A DNA stretch of 64,000 nt from positions 310,001 through 374,000 of the forward strand of contig NZ_JAGXJY010000001.1 of the NCBI RefSeq assembly GCF_019091085.1. The letters are read 5' to 3'. The translations under genes and the position numbers were made by a program. The stretch is from Mesorhizobium sp. GbtcB19. Lineage in GTDB: Bacteria; Pseudomonadota; Alphaproteobacteria; Rhizobiales; Rhizobiaceae. The notes beneath the pieces were generated by a model, which was not told where the DNA came from, searched no databases, and saw only the letters and a program-made list of their open reading frames with translations. This document shows, piece after piece, positions 17,401 to 26,382 of the stretch (the stretch's first letter is position 1; the number at the start of each line of letters is the position of its first letter).

Positions 17401-18033
17401 GTGATAGCGCAGCGCGTCGGCCTCGGTGCGGGCCGCCTCGCCCAGCATGTCGAAGGAATAGAGATAGCCCTTCTGCGTCATCGGCCGGCCGCGCTTGACC
17501 GCCTCGGCGATGGTGCGGCCGAGCACGAACTGCTCGCCCATTTCGCGCATCGCCGCGGCGACCGCCTTGCGGATGACCGGCTCGCCCAGCCTGCGCACCA
17601 TGGCGCGCAGCGTGCCTTCGATGCCGCCCTCGCCTTCGTCGAGCACGCGGCCGGTCAGCATCAGCGCCCAGGTCGAGGCGTTGACGAAGATCGAGCTCGA
17701 GCCGCCCGAATGCGCCGACCAGTCATGCGGCGCGATCTTGTCGGCGATCAGATCGTCCATCGTCTCGGTGTCGGGCACGCGCAGCAGCGCTTCGGCAAGG
17801 CACATCAGCGCCACGCCTTCCTTGGTCGACAGGCCGTAAGCCGAGAGGAAAACCTCCATCAGCCTGGGATCGGTCGAGCCGCGCACCGCGCGCACCAGGT
17901 CGGCGGCCCGGGCCGAGATCGCCTTGCGCTCTTCGGCTGAAAGCCCTGCCGCCGCCGACAGGCGCTTCACCGCCTCATCTTCGTCGGGCAAATAATTGGC
18001 GCGGATCTGCTGGCGGATGGCGTCGAGCGGCAT
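14425..18033 (-). CDS. putA: Bifunctional proline dehydrogenase / glutamate-semialdehyde dehydrogenase PutA
   Basis: About 1202 residues from ATG 18033; a longer frame to 18105 covers the promoter. The N-terminal PRODH barrel includes YLYSFDMLGEAART, RLVKGAYWDTEIKRAQ and the FAD/proline pocket around residues 200-430. The aldehyde dehydrogenase domain (about 530-990) has CISPWNFPLAIFTG, FTGSTEVAKLI, ETGGLNAMIVD and the catalytic Cys in SAGQRCSALRVL. A C-terminal ALDH-like tail follows. No ribbon-helix-helix is present at the N-terminus, so it is not a DNA-binding trifunctional PutA. It converts proline to glutamate in two steps. It is divergent from putR. Confidence 0.96.
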   Translation of the reverse strand: MPLDAIRQQIRANYLPDEDEAVKRLSAAAGLSAEERKAISARAADLVRAVRGSTDPRLMEVFLSAYGLSTKEGVALMCLAEALLRVPDTETMDDLIADKIAPHDWSAHSGGSSSIFVNASTWALMLTGRVLDEGEGGIEGTLRAMVRRLGEPVIRKAVAAAMREMGEQFVLGRTIAEAVKRGRPMTQKGYLYSFDMLGEAARTEADALRYHRAYADAISSLDSGSNGPDIRYNHGISVKLSALHPRYEVAQRETMLPVMAERLLSLALAARHSRMGLNIDAEEADRLDLSLDVIERVLAEPELAGWDGFGVVVQAYGPRAAFAIDWLYALAKKYDRRIMVRLVKGAYWDTEIKRAQTLGLSGYPVFTRKANTDVSYMACAKKLLSMTDRIYPQFATHNAHTVAAILSMAKDRDSFEFQRLHGMGEALHETVRQAEGTRCRIYAPVGAHSDLLAYLVRRLLENGANSSFVHQLTDEEVEPEEIARDPLQTAESQGPAANPAIARPAAIFGAGRRNSKGFDITDPVTLAALDKARAQFAGADRWHAKPVTRAAGYGKPRQIVNPAKPDEVVGTVHEAAAKQVATAVRIAVDAQPAWAKRPVAERAAILNRAADLYEANAPEFFALATREAGKSLADGVAEVREAVDFLRYYAAEAANAEAGTEARGAIVCISPWNFPLAIFTGQIAAALVTGNSVIAKPAEQTPLIAFRAVEMLREAGVPEDVIQLLPGDGPTVGAPLTADPRIAGVCFTGSTEVAKLIEKQLAETAAPDAMLIAETGGLNAMIVDSTALPEQAVRDILASSFQSAGQRCSALRVLYVQKDVEKKMLEMLKGAMEALNIGNPWLISTDVGPVIDDEAQAAISEYCKKKGQEGRLIAKLEAPTTGRFVAPHVFRVKGIEEMEREVFGPVLHVATFDADEIDQVIAAINRKGYGLTFGLHTRIEGRVQHFVDGIHAGNIYVNRNQIGAVVGSQPFGGEGLSGTGPKAGGPHYLRRFRKGPEAGTEVADGHKVTATELADNLPDPTLGGWSTRPDRVAILRKHLRGKGAAAIAAAASLDFGQVDLPGPTGEANTLSLSPRGRVLCLGPDAETLLSQTIQALAAGNAVLAVAPGAPAALSALTGKGLPLAAIDGRPDPVEARSLRVDVVAFSGTPEAARIVRKVIAERTGPIVPLVSEVLNPAAYAHERAVCVDTTAAGGNASLLAAA

Positions 18034-18066
18034 ATGTCGGATCCATGAAAACGAGCGTTGGGGCGC

Positions 18067-18086
18067 GGTCTGGCGGCCACCAGACC
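18067..18086. promoter_or_regulatory. Inverted repeat in the putA/putR divergent region
   Basis: GGTCTGGCGGCCACCAGACC has perfect 7-bp arms and a 6-bp spacer. It lies 33 bases upstream of the putA start, either a PutR operator or a hairpin in the putA leader. The AT-richer stretch 18110-18195 is the more probable location of the promoters. The role is inferred. Confidence 0.4.
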
Positions 18087-18199
18087 GAATGGCGCAAGCT
18101 AGCACAGCTTAAAATTTCAGTCGGTCCAAAGAAATCGACAGGATAGGCTGATTGAACTATCATTTAGGCCAAGTTTCCACCATTTTAACTGCCAAATCG

Positions 18200-18652
18200 A
18201 TGACTGAAGACCAATTGGACCGCATCGACCGCAACATCCTGGCCGCGCTCGGGCGCGACGGCCGTCTCTCCATGTCGGAACTGGCCGGTAAGGTCGGCCT
18301 GTCGAAGACGCCGGTGCAGGCACGCGTCAAGCGGCTGGAAAAGGACGGCTACATAAGAGGTTACCGCGCCGTCATCGACCGCGAACGCATGGGCGAAGGC
18401 CATGTCGCCTTCGTCCAGGTGAAATTGTCGGACACGCGCTCGGCAGCGCTCGATGCCTTCAACCGCGCGGTGCAAGCCGTGCCGGAAATCGAGCAATGCC
18501 ACATGATGGCATCGAGCTTCGACTATCTTTTGAAGGTCCGCACCACCGACATCGCCGCCTATCGCCGCGTGCTCGGCGAGCGCATCTCAGCGCTCCCCCA
18601 TGTCGCCCAGACCTCCACTTTCGTGGCGATGGAGACCGTCAAGGACCGCTAA
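18200..18652 (+). CDS. putR: Lrp/AsnC family proline-responsive regulator PutR
   Basis: A 150-residue Lrp/AsnC protein; ATG 18200 (MTEDQLDRIDRNIL) is the family-typical start, although an in-frame ATG exists at 18152. The HTH covers residues 5-60 (ALGRDGRLSMSELAGKVGLS, TPVQARVKRLEKDGYI) and the RAM ligand domain residues 65-150. In Agrobacterium and other rhizobia the divergent partner of putA is PutR, which activates putA with proline. Its stop overlaps by four bases the stop of the convergent peroxidase gene. Confidence 0.9.
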   Translation: MTEDQLDRIDRNILAALGRDGRLSMSELAGKVGLSKTPVQARVKRLEKDGYIRGYRAVIDRERMGEGHVAFVQVKLSDTRSAALDAFNRAVQAVPEIEQCHMMASSFDYLLKVRTTDIAAYRRVLGERISALPHVAQTSTFVAMETVKDR

Positions 18653-19857
18653 TCCGACAGCGTCTTCAGGAAGGCGACGAGCGCAGCGCGCTCGCGATCC
18701 GACAGATCGAGCGGATGCACTTCCGACACGCCTTCCACCGCCAGCGGCGCCTTCGAATAATGCGCTGCCACTTCGTCGAGCGTCGCGAACTGCCCGGCAT
18801 GCATGTAAGGCGCACGATCCGCTGCGCCGCGCAGTGACGGCGTCTTGTAGGCGCGCACGATTTGCGGGCCGTCCTTGACCATGAAGCGCAGCTCGCGGCA
18901 GGCGCTTTCGTCGCCGTCGCGGAATTTACCGAGGCAGTTGAACGGGTCAGCCTGGACCTGCGCCACCGCATCGACCCGGCCCCGGTCCAGCGGCAGGCCG
19001 TCGACCGGCGGCACGCCGGTGTTGTGGAAGGAGTTGTCGGTGAAGCGCGGACCGTTGTGGCAGGTCACGCAATTGGCCTTGCCGATGAATAGTTTCAGCC
19101 CAAGAACTTCTTCGGGGGAGAAAGCGCCGTCACCTTGAGGCTTGGCACCGGTCGCGAGGTCGATGGCGAAGCGGTCGAAGCGCGTCTGCTGAGGCTCGAT
19201 CGAGCGCTCGAAGGCCGCGATTGCCTTGCCGATATTGGCATAGACGCGATTGACGTCATCTTGCTGGCCGGCAGGCATGGCGCTCCATGCCGCCTTCTCA
19301 GCCTCGCTGCCGAGCGGGCTGGCATTGGCCGGCACGGTGGAAAGGTCCGGCAGCGGCCCGAAAATGCGCTCATAGCGCTCGCCGAAGCGTTTTTTGATGT
19401 AATGCGCGAAAGCGGCCCGGTTGCCGGCCTGCTCCAGCGGGTTTTCAAGCGGCGTCAGCGCCTGCGCCCAAAGGCTGTCGCGGCGTCCGTCCCAGAAGAG
19501 CCATGGATTGCGGGCCACGCCTGCCAGCGGCATGGTGCGGCGGTTGGTGTGGCCGACCCCGACCGCCTGCGGCAGGTCGTCCTGGAACTGGCGGTCGATC
19601 TTGTGGCAGGTCGAGCAGGACACCGTGCCGTCGCGGCTCATGCCGGCATCGAAGAACAGCGTCGAGCCGAGCGCGGCGGCCGCCGGCACATCCGCGTACT
19701 GGTTGGTGGTGTCCGCCTTGAGCGAAGGCAGCGCGTTCAGCGCCAGCGAAGCGATGGTCTTCTTCTCCGCGTCGCTGAACTGCGGCTCGCCGCAACCGCC
19801 CAGCAAGGCGAGAGCGGCCAGAACCAGCAGGCTTGCGACGCTCGCCAGACGCCTCAT
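18649..19857 (-). CDS. Di-heme cytochrome c peroxidase family lipoprotein
   Basis: A 402-residue protein of the bacterial cytochrome c peroxidase/MauG family. The signal sequence ends in a lipobox (LLGGC, Cys22), so it should be anchored to a membrane on the periplasmic side. Two c-type heme motifs are present: CSTCH at 81-85 and CVTCH at 263-267, with further family segments such as PLAGVARNPWLFWDGRRDSLW and TPSLRGAADRAPYMHAGQFATL. It probably reduces peroxide or oxidises a partner protein. The next gene, eight bases away upstream on the same strand, is a FixH-like protein, so the two form a small operon. The physiological donor is unknown. Confidence 0.88.
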   Translation of the reverse strand: MRRLASVASLLVLAALALLGGCGEPQFSDAEKKTIASLALNALPSLKADTTNQYADVPAAAALGSTLFFDAGMSRDGTVSCSTCHKIDRQFQDDLPQAVGVGHTNRRTMPLAGVARNPWLFWDGRRDSLWAQALTPLENPLEQAGNRAAFAHYIKKRFGERYERIFGPLPDLSTVPANASPLGSEAEKAAWSAMPAGQQDDVNRVYANIGKAIAAFERSIEPQQTRFDRFAIDLATGAKPQGDGAFSPEEVLGLKLFIGKANCVTCHNGPRFTDNSFHNTGVPPVDGLPLDRGRVDAVAQVQADPFNCLGKFRDGDESACRELRFMVKDGPQIVRAYKTPSLRGAADRAPYMHAGQFATLDEVAAHYSKAPLAVEGVSEVHPLDLSDRERAALVAFLKTLSD

Positions 19858-19864
19858 CGCCCGC

Positions 19865-20308
19865 TCACAACACGATGTTGAAGTCGACGGAATCGGAGCC
19901 GGCCGCCGCCGAGATGGCGAAGCGCAACTGCCACCAGCCGCTCATCGTGAATTTTATGCCGTCGATGCGGTAGCGCCCGTCGCCCAGATAATCGGTCGCC
20001 TGCGGACTGGTTGGCAGGCCGTGATCGTGCTGCGGCATGCCGCCGGAAACGGTGATCGCCGCGCCCTCCACCGGCGCGCCGGCGGCGGTCTTCAGCGTCA
20101 GCAGCCAGGACTGCAATTCGCCCTGCCGGATGACGCCGCGCTCCGGCTCGAAGCCCGCCACGAACAGGCCGTTCGCCGTCTTCTTCGCGCGGGAAGTATC
20201 CGGACCGGGGGCCGATTGCGGCAGCGTCAGATAAACGGCGGCCACGATGCCGACCAGCAGGGCAGCCAGACCGAGACCCGCAAGAATGTAACGCCATATC
20301 GATGCCAA
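19865..20308 (-). CDS. FixH/YtkA-like membrane-anchored protein
   Basis: A 147-residue protein with an N-terminal membrane anchor (residues 5-28, YILAGLGLAALLVGIVAAVYL) and a periplasmic beta-sandwich of the FixH/YtkA type. Visible family features are VEGAAITVSGGMPQHDHGLPT, with histidines that could bind copper, and GRYRIDGIKFTMSGWWQLRF. It precedes the di-heme peroxidase gene in the same operon, which suggests metal or redox partner functions. It is not next to cytochrome cbb3 oxidase genes, so a classical FixH role is unlikely. Confidence 0.75.
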   Translation of the reverse strand: MASIWRYILAGLGLAALLVGIVAAVYLTLPQSAPGPDTSRAKKTANGLFVAGFEPERGVIRQGELQSWLLTLKTAAGAPVEGAAITVSGGMPQHDHGLPTSPQATDYLGDGRYRIDGIKFTMSGWWQLRFAISAAAGSDSVDFNIVL

Positions 20309-20466
20309 ACCCGTTCCTCTTCGGCTGCTAACGTAGCGGGCCGCGTATCGCGTCCCGCCCTGCCTGTGGGAAATCGCTTCTGGCGCAAAATTCAGCCTTC
20401 GCCAAGCATGGCGCTGCCAGCCGCGAAAAGCTACAGCAACAACATCTTAGGAAGGGATAAGCTCGC

Positions 20467-21384
20467 ATGGCCAACGGTATCGCATCGATCGGCGAGTGCA
20501 TGATCGAACTGTCGGGCCAGGCCGGCGACAGCTGGCAGATGGGTTTTGCCGGCGACACCTTCAACACGCTCTGGGCATTGCACGCGCTGAGCCCGGCCCG
20601 GCCGGCGACCTATGTCTCGGCCTTCGGCGATGACCCCTTCTCGCGCGACCAGATCGCTTTCTTTGCCGCAAACGGCATAGGTATAGGCAACAGTCCGATC
20701 ATCGCCGGCGCGCGCCCCGGCCTTTACGCCATCACCCTCACCGGGGCCGAACGCGCCTTCACCTATTGGCGAAGCGACGCTGCAGCGCGCCAGCTCGCCT
20801 CCGATCCGGCGGCACTCGCAAAAAGCCTCGAAAACCAGGCACTTGTCTATTTTTCCGGAATCACCCTGGCAATTCTGGACGCGGCCGCGCGAAAAACCCT
20901 GCTTGCGGCCGTGGCGGCCGCCCGCAAGGCCGGCTCGCTCGTCGCCTTCGACCCGAATTACCGGCCGCGCCTGTGGCCGAGCCGTGAGGCGGCGCAGGCC
21001 GCGATCCTCGAGGCGCTTGCGGTCTCAGACATAGCGCTGCCGACTTTCCCGGATGAGCAGATGCTGTTCGGCGACGAAACGCCGGAGGTCACGGCCCAGC
21101 GCCTGGGTAGATTGACCGGCGAGGTTATCGTCAAGAATGGCGAGCAGCCAGCCTTGATTGCGCTGAACGGCGCTTCGCAAACCGTTGACGCGGTTCACGT
21201 TGCCAGGCCGGTCGACACCACCGGCGCGGGCGACTCCTTCAACGGCGGCTATCTCGCCGCTAGGCTCGCCGGCCATGCACCCGCCGACGCGGCGCGCCGC
21301 GCGCACAAAGTCGCGGCCGCGGTGGTGCAGGTACGCGGCGCCCTTGCCCCGTTCGAAACCTTGCGGACAGCCTTCGACAATTAA
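20467..21384 (+). CDS. kdgK: PfkB family sugar kinase, probably 2-keto-3-deoxygluconate kinase
   Basis: A 305-residue ribokinase-like protein. The N-terminus IASIGECMIELSG and GFAGDTFNTLW matches KdgK-type kinases. The second PfkB signature DTTGAGDSFNGGYLAARL (about residues 250-270) contains the catalytic Asp. It would phosphorylate 2-keto-3-deoxygluconate to KDPG in hexuronate or Entner-Doudoroff metabolism. The substrate assignment is by overall resemblance; no uronate genes are adjacent. It is convergent with galM. The ATG follows AAGGGATAAGCTCGC. Confidence 0.82.
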   Translation: MANGIASIGECMIELSGQAGDSWQMGFAGDTFNTLWALHALSPARPATYVSAFGDDPFSRDQIAFFAANGIGIGNSPIIAGARPGLYAITLTGAERAFTYWRSDAAARQLASDPAALAKSLENQALVYFSGITLAILDAAARKTLLAAVAAARKAGSLVAFDPNYRPRLWPSREAAQAAILEALAVSDIALPTFPDEQMLFGDETPEVTAQRLGRLTGEVIVKNGEQPALIALNGASQTVDAVHVARPVDTTGAGDSFNGGYLAARLAGHAPADAARRAHKVAAAVVQVRGALAPFETLRTAFDN

Positions 21385-21428
21385 GCGCTGTCGAAGCTTA
21401 ACCGCAGATCACTTCAATATCGATGAAC

Positions 21429-22454
21429 TTAGGGCAGACGGAACCGGTATTCCGTCACCTGATGATAGATCTGTCCCGGCCATAGCGTGGCCTGGGGGAA
21501 ATAGGGCCGGTTCGGCGCGTCCGGCCAGGTCTGCGCTTCGAGGCAGAGACCGGAAAACGCCTTGTAGCGGCGGCCGTCGAGCCCCGGCGATGCCGGCGCG
21601 ACGAACTGGCCGCTGTAGAGCTGCAATCCCGGTTCGGTGGTCCAGACTTCCATCTCGACGCCGGAATTGGCGCCCTGCACCCAGGCCGCCTGGTGCAGCG
21701 GGCCGCGGCTGGAGGCCAGGCAGTAATTCAGGTCGTAGCGAAGCTGCTCACCTTCCATTTCCATGCGCAGCGCCCGCGCCTGCCGGAAATCGAAAGGCGT
21801 GCCGTCGACCGGCTTCACCACGCCGGTCGGGATCATCTCGTCGTCGACGGGCGTGTAGGCGCCGGCGTTGAGCATCAGCCGGTGGTCGAGGATGTCGCCG
21901 GCCCCGCCATCGTCGAGGTTGAAATAGGAATGCTGCGCCAGATTGCAGAGCGTCGGCTCCTCGCAGGTCGCGGTCAGCTCCATGCTGAGCGTGCCGGGGA
22001 TCTTCAGCCGGTAGGTGCAGGTGACGTCGAGCGCGCCGGGAAAGCCCATTGCGCCATCCGGGTCGTGCAAGGTCAGCGTCACGAAATCGCGGCCGTGCAG
22101 CGAGACCGTCCATGGCCGGTGGAAAAAGCCCTCGGAGCCGCCATGCAGTGTGTGCTTGCCGAGAAAATTCTGCTCGGTCTGGTAGCGGTTGCCGGCGATG
22201 GTGAAGCGGCCGCCGCCGATGCGGTTGGCGAAGCGGCCGACCACGGCGCCGAAGAAGGCGCGGTCGGTCTCGTAGGGCTCGAAGCGGTCATAGCCCAGCA
22301 CCAGCGGCGCATCGTGGCCGGAAAGACGCAGGTCCTGCACGATCGCGCCGAGACCGATGATGTTGGCGGTGAGCCCGCCTCCCCGGATCGTGAACCGGCG
22401 CACGGCCTCGCCTGCCTGCGTCGTGCCAAAGACCTCGCCGTCTTTCATCGCCAT
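21429..22454 (-). CDS. galM: Aldose 1-epimerase (galactose mutarotase)
   Basis: A 341-residue protein of the GalM family. Family segments include VVGRFANRIGGGRFTIAG (about residues 72-90), the His of LHGGSEGFFHRPW, QHSYFNLDDGGAGDILDH with the conserved His, and a C-terminal Glu in GLCLEAQTWPDAPN. These proteins interconvert alpha and beta anomers of aldoses. The start at 22454 or the ATG two codons later are both possible. It is on its own strand between kdgK and gabD and may serve general sugar catabolism. Confidence 0.92.
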   Translation of the reverse strand: MAMKDGEVFGTTQAGEAVRRFTIRGGGLTANIIGLGAIVQDLRLSGHDAPLVLGYDRFEPYETDRAFFGAVVGRFANRIGGGRFTIAGNRYQTEQNFLGKHTLHGGSEGFFHRPWTVSLHGRDFVTLTLHDPDGAMGFPGALDVTCTYRLKIPGTLSMELTATCEEPTLCNLAQHSYFNLDDGGAGDILDHRLMLNAGAYTPVDDEMIPTGVVKPVDGTPFDFRQARALRMEMEGEQLRYDLNYCLASSRGPLHQAAWVQGANSGVEMEVWTTEPGLQLYSGQFVAPASPGLDGRRYKAFSGLCLEAQTWPDAPNRPYFPQATLWPGQIYHQVTEYRFRLP

Positions 22455-22549
22455 GCCCGAAATGTCATTTCCTGATCCGGCGATTTAGGCCGACGGCGCA
22501 CAGTCCGGCAAGGGCAGGCGTAAAGCCTGCCCCGATCCGTGGGCAGATA

Positions 22550-24007
22550 TCAGAGGCCAAGGCCGCCGATGCAGACATATTTGGTGTCGAGATAGTCCTC
22601 GATGCCCTGATGTCCGCCTTCCTTGCCTAGGCCGGATTCCTTGACGCCGCCGAACGGCGCCTCAGGCGTGGTGATCAGGCCTTCATTGACGCCGACCATG
22701 CCGTATTTCAGCCCTTCCATGACCCGGAAGGCACGGCCGAGATCGCCGGTGTAGAAATAGCAGGCAAGGCCGAACTCGGTGTCGTTGGCCAAGGCGATCG
22801 CCTGTTCCTCGGTCTCGAACTTGAACACCGGAGCGACCGGCCCGAAGATCTCTTCCTTCATGAAGCGCATCTTCGGGGTGGCGTCGGCGATCACCGTCGG
22901 CTGGAAGAACGAGCCGCCCAGCGCATGGCGCTTGCCGCCGGCGACGACCTTGCCGCCCTTGGACGTTGCGTCGGCGATCAGTTCCTCGACCTTCTCGACT
23001 GCCTTCTCGTCGATCAGCGGCCCCTGCTGCACGCCTTCCTCGAGGCCGGAACCGACCTTCAAGGCATTGCTTGCGGCGGCGAGCTTCTCGACGAACTTGT
23101 CATAGACGCCGGCCTGCACCAGGAAGCGATTGGTGCACACGCAGGTCTGGCCGGAATTGCGGTACTTGGCGGTGATGGCACCGGTCACGGCACGGTCGAT
23201 GTCGGCATCGTCGAAGACGATGAACGGCGCATTGCCGCCGAGCTCCATCGACACTTTCTTGACCGTCACCGACGACTTCTGGATGAGAAGCTTGCCGACC
23301 TCGGTCGAGCCGGTGAAGGTGATCTTCGACACCAGCGGATTGGCGCAGATTTCGTCGCCGATCTCGGCGGCCGAGCCGGTCAGGATGTTGACGACGCCCT
23401 TGGGGAAGCCGACTTCCTCGGCGAGCGCGCCCCAGGCCAGGCCCGAATAAGGCGTCTGCGTCGCCGGCTTCACCACTGCCGTGCAGCCCGCGGCCAGCGC
23501 CGGGCCGAGCTTGCGCGCCAGCATCGAGGACGGGAAGTTCCAAGGCGTGATGGCGGCGATGACGCCGACCGGCTCCTTGGTCACCAGGATGCGGCGGTCG
23601 CCCCACGGCGACGGCACGATGTCGCCATAGGTGCGGCGGCCTTCCTCGGCGAACCACAGGATGTAAGCGGCGGCGGAGCCGATCTCGCCCTTGGACTCGA
23701 ACAGCGACTTGCCCTGCTCGATGGTCAAGAGCTCGGCCAGCACGTCCTGATTGTCCATCATCGCGTCATGCAGCTTGCGCAGAAGCTTCGAGCGCTCGAG
23801 CGCGGTGGTCTTGCGCCAGCTCTTGAAGGCTTCGTTCGCCGCCTCGATGGCGCGGCGCGTCTCGGCCTTGCCGGCCTTCGGCACGGTGCCGATCTTGAGG
23901 CCCGTCGCCGGATTGTTGACGTCGATGGTCTGGCCGCTGTCGGCCTGCACCCATTCGCCGTTGATGAGATTGGCCTGGCGCATGAAATGGCTGGTTTTCT
24001 GAAGCAT
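22550..24007 (-). CDS. gabD: NAD(P)-dependent succinate-semialdehyde dehydrogenase
   Basis: A 485-residue aldehyde dehydrogenase that matches GabD throughout: [20 protein letters not shown] at the start, [33 protein letters not shown], the general base Glu in [13 protein letters not shown] and the catalytic Cys in [15 protein letters not shown] (the CxC pair is common in GabD). It oxidises succinate semialdehyde to succinate in GABA degradation. GGAGG lies eight bases before the ATG. The class III aminotransferase that could supply the substrate is 23 kb away and not necessarily linked. Confidence 0.92.
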   Translation of the reverse strand: MLQKTSHFMRQANLINGEWVQADSGQTIDVNNPATGLKIGTVPKAGKAETRRAIEAANEAFKSWRKTTALERSKLLRKLHDAMMDNQDVLAELLTIEQGKSLFESKGEIGSAAAYILWFAEEGRRTYGDIVPSPWGDRRILVTKEPVGVIAAITPWNFPSSMLARKLGPALAAGCTAVVKPATQTPYSGLAWGALAEEVGFPKGVVNILTGSAAEIGDEICANPLVSKITFTGSTEVGKLLIQKSSVTVKKVSMELGGNAPFIVFDDADIDRAVTGAITAKYRNSGQTCVCTNRFLVQAGVYDKFVEKLAAASNALKVGSGLEEGVQQGPLIDEKAVEKVEELIADATSKGGKVVAGGKRHALGGSFFQPTVIADATPKMRFMKEEIFGPVAPVFKFETEEQAIALANDTEFGLACYFYTGDLGRAFRVMEGLKYGMVGVNEGLITTPEAPFGGVKESGLGKEGGHQGIEDYLDTKYVCIGGLGL

Positions 24008-24185
24008 GGTCTGGCCTCCGTTCGGCCCGCTGATCCGGCCGTTTTTTGTGTTTATCCGTTGGAGCGTGCTTTAAGAGCCGCACGCCGGCGCATTGCTCTT
24101 ACCTAGGGAAAGGCGGGCAGGCAATCACAAGATGGCATATAGGGGTTGGGCCAGCGAAATCGAGCGCAGGCAGGCCTGCTGAAGC

Positions 24186-25136
24186 CTATCCGAAAATATG
24201 CACCACCACGGTGAGCCAGAACGAGGTGGTCAGCACGGCGCTCGCCGTGGCAAGCGTCATCTGGTTCGAGGCCAGCGCCTGACCGGTGTTGAACTGGACG
24301 GCGATCAGATAGGAGTTGATGCCCGACGGGAGTGCTGCAACCACCACCGCGACCTTGGCCGTCAGCGGCGGCAGGCCGAGCAGCCAGACGAAGGCCAGCA
24401 CCAGCGCCGGCATAAGGAACAGTTTCAGCCCCGACAGCGCCAGCGCCGGCCGGATATTGCCGGAGATGCCGAAGCGGCGCAGGCTGAGCCCCATGGCGAA
24501 CAGCGCCACCGGGCCGGCCGTGTCCGCGAGCGTGTCGACCAGCCGTTCGACCAGGTCCGGCAGCGGCGAGCCGGTCAGGCGCCAGGCAAGCCCCGCCAGG
24601 ATGCCGATGATCAGCGGATTGATGAACAGCCGCCTGAGGAAGCTTTTGATGACGCGCAGCGGATGCACCGTCTCGCCGCTGCCGCGCCCGAACATCTCGA
24701 ACAGCACGATCGAGGCCATCATCATGATCGGCAGGTGGACCGAGACCAGCAGCGACAGCACCTCGAAGCCGCTGGCGCCGAAAATGCCGAGGATGAAGGG
24801 CGCGCCGAGCAGCACGACATTGGAATAGGCCGAGGACACGCCGCCGACGATGCCCGCGCGGGCATCCCGGCCGAAGACGCGCGTCGTGACCAGATGGCCA
24901 GCGGCCCAGGTGATGGCGACGGCGGTGAAATAGGCGCCCCATAGCGACCAGGGCGTGACGCCATGGAAATCCGATTTGACCATGGTCTGGAACAACAGCA
25001 GCGGCATCGCCACGTTGACGGCGAATTCGGAAATGCCCTCCCCGCTCGCCGGCTTCAGATAACCGGTCAGCCCGGCCAGATAGCCGAGCGCCACGAGGCT
25101 GAAGACGAAAAGGACGGTTTCGGTGAGCGGAGTCAT
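24186..25136 (-). CDS. AEC family transporter
   Basis: A 316-residue membrane protein with about ten hydrophobic helices in two blocks of five, typical of the auxin efflux carrier (AEC) family. Features include MPLLLFQTMVKSDF near residue 50, SAYSNVVLLGAPFIL near 108, and the second block starting FINPLIIGILAGLAWRLTG near 195. Bacterial members export or import small organic acids; the substrate is not evident. It stands alone between gabD and the phosphatase gene; the 178 bp upstream of gabD show no gene. Confidence 0.88.
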   Translation of the reverse strand: MTPLTETVLFVFSLVALGYLAGLTGYLKPASGEGISEFAVNVAMPLLLFQTMVKSDFHGVTPWSLWGAYFTAVAITWAAGHLVTTRVFGRDARAGIVGGVSSAYSNVVLLGAPFILGIFGASGFEVLSLLVSVHLPIMMMASIVLFEMFGRGSGETVHPLRVIKSFLRRLFINPLIIGILAGLAWRLTGSPLPDLVERLVDTLADTAGPVALFAMGLSLRRFGISGNIRPALALSGLKLFLMPALVLAFVWLLGLPPLTAKVAVVVAALPSGINSYLIAVQFNTGQALASNQMTLATASAVLTTSFWLTVVVHIFG

Positions 25137-25296
25137 TTCTTGGGCGGAGACATTTTTCCCGTGATAGGCGAGCCCTGAGCGCCATGCAATCGGCGTGACG
25201 CGCCGTTCCCACGCCCTCCGCTTGTTTTCCGTCCGGCTTTGCGGTCCCTATATGCCAATCACGGCATGGCCCCGCCGGGCCGCCAAAGGACTTCCG

Positions 25297-25845
25297 ATGC
25301 TGCGACTTGCCCTGGCGCTTTTCCTCCTGGCTGTTCCGAACCTTGCCCACGCGACCGACGCCGGCTGGGCGCTGCTGCGCGACGGCGGCCATGTCGTGCT
25401 GCTTCGCCATGCCTTCGTCACCGGGGCGACCGACCCGGCGAATTTCGACGTCGGCAATTGCGCGACCCAACTCAATCTGTCGGAACGCGGCAAGCAGCAG
25501 GCAAGCCGCATCGGCGCGCTGTTTGCGGCTCGCGCGGCGCCGATCGATCACGTGCTCTCCAGCCGCTACTGCCGCTGCCTCGACACGGCCCGCATCGCTT
25601 TCGAATCCGAGCCGCAACCTTTCGCGCCGCTCGATCTGCTGAAAACCGACCCTGGCGAGAAAGCCGCGCAGATCGCCGCGATCATCAAGGAGATCCGCGG
25701 CTATTCCGGTTCCGACAATCTGGTGCTGGTCACGCATCTCGAGGACATCGAAGCGCTGACCGGCGTGGCGCCGCGCGAGGGCGAGGCCGTGGTGGTGGCG
25801 CCGGACGGCGACGGCCTCAAGGTACTGGGGCGCGTGACGTTCTGA
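25297..25845 (+). CDS. Secreted histidine phosphatase family protein
   Basis: A 182-residue protein from ATG 25297 with AAAGGA upstream; an in-frame earlier ATG at 25195 lacks a signal peptide. A signal peptide covers residues 1-19 (ending NLAHA). The mature protein has the family's catalytic His as VVLLRHAFVTGATDP (RHA in place of RHG, a frequent variant) and a second part LSSRYCRCLDTARIAF and LVLVTHLEDIEALTG with the second catalytic His. It belongs to a periplasmic group of the phosphoglycerate-mutase-like family. Substrate unknown. Confidence 0.85.
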   Translation: MLRLALALFLLAVPNLAHATDAGWALLRDGGHVVLLRHAFVTGATDPANFDVGNCATQLNLSERGKQQASRIGALFAARAAPIDHVLSSRYCRCLDTARIAFESEPQPFAPLDLLKTDPGEKAAQIAAIIKEIRGYSGSDNLVLVTHLEDIEALTGVAPREGEAVVVAPDGDGLKVLGRVTF

Positions 25846-26068
25846 CGGCCGGTTATCCATTTTTAAGGCGCTTTTGTTGCAGAAATGCCACCGGCGGCGG
25901 CCGCAAACGCAAATCGGGAAGCCCGGCGCACTGCTTTCGGATTGCGTTCCCAAAGCCGGCATCCCATCTGCGGCCGGCGCATCAGGCCTTTTCCTGCCGG
26001 GAAAAACCGATTAGACAGCGCCCAAACAAGATGCGGACAGATTCCGCCCGCAACCGAAGGAAGAGCCC

Positions 26069-26350
26069 TTGTCCACCACGTTCGAGAAAGTCGCCAAGAT
26101 CATTGCCGACACCAGCGAGATCGATATCGACACCATCACGCCGGAGAGCCACACCATCGACGATCTCGGCATCGACAGCCTCGATTTCCTCGACATCGTC
26201 TTTGCCATCGACAAGGAATTCGGCATCAAGGTGCCGCTCGAGAAGTGGACGCAGGAAGTCAACGACGGCAAGGCCTCGACCGACGATTACTTCGTCATGA
26301 AGAACCTCTGCGCCAAGATCGACGCCCTGGTCGCGGCCAAGAACGCCTGA
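26069..26350 (+). CDS. acpXL: Acyl carrier protein AcpXL for very-long-chain fatty acid of lipid A
   Basis: A 93-residue acyl carrier protein with a TTG start (GAAGGAAGAGCCC lies just upstream; no ATG is available in frame). The phosphopantetheine serine is Ser37 in [12 protein letters not shown]. Length and the C-terminal [17 protein letters not shown] match AcpXL rather than the housekeeping AcpP. In rhizobia and Brucella it carries the 27-hydroxyoctacosanoate chain that LpxXL adds to lipid A. It heads the cluster acpXL, fabF2XL, fabF1XL, dehydrogenase, lpxXL, all on the plus strand. Confidence 0.95.
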   Translation: MSTTFEKVAKIIADTSEIDIDTITPESHTIDDLGIDSLDFLDIVFAIDKEFGIKVPLEKWTQEVNDGKASTDDYFVMKNLCAKIDALVAAKNA

Positions 26351-26382
26351 TGTTCAGAGGGCGCGTGAACTTGACGCGCTCA

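Noticed and set aside
14401..17940. Very long open frame on the plus strand opposite putA
   Set aside because: It is antisense to putA, which shows every PRODH and ALDH motif. The opposite frame is Arg/Asp/His-rich without any family pattern, as expected from GC-rich antisense DNA.
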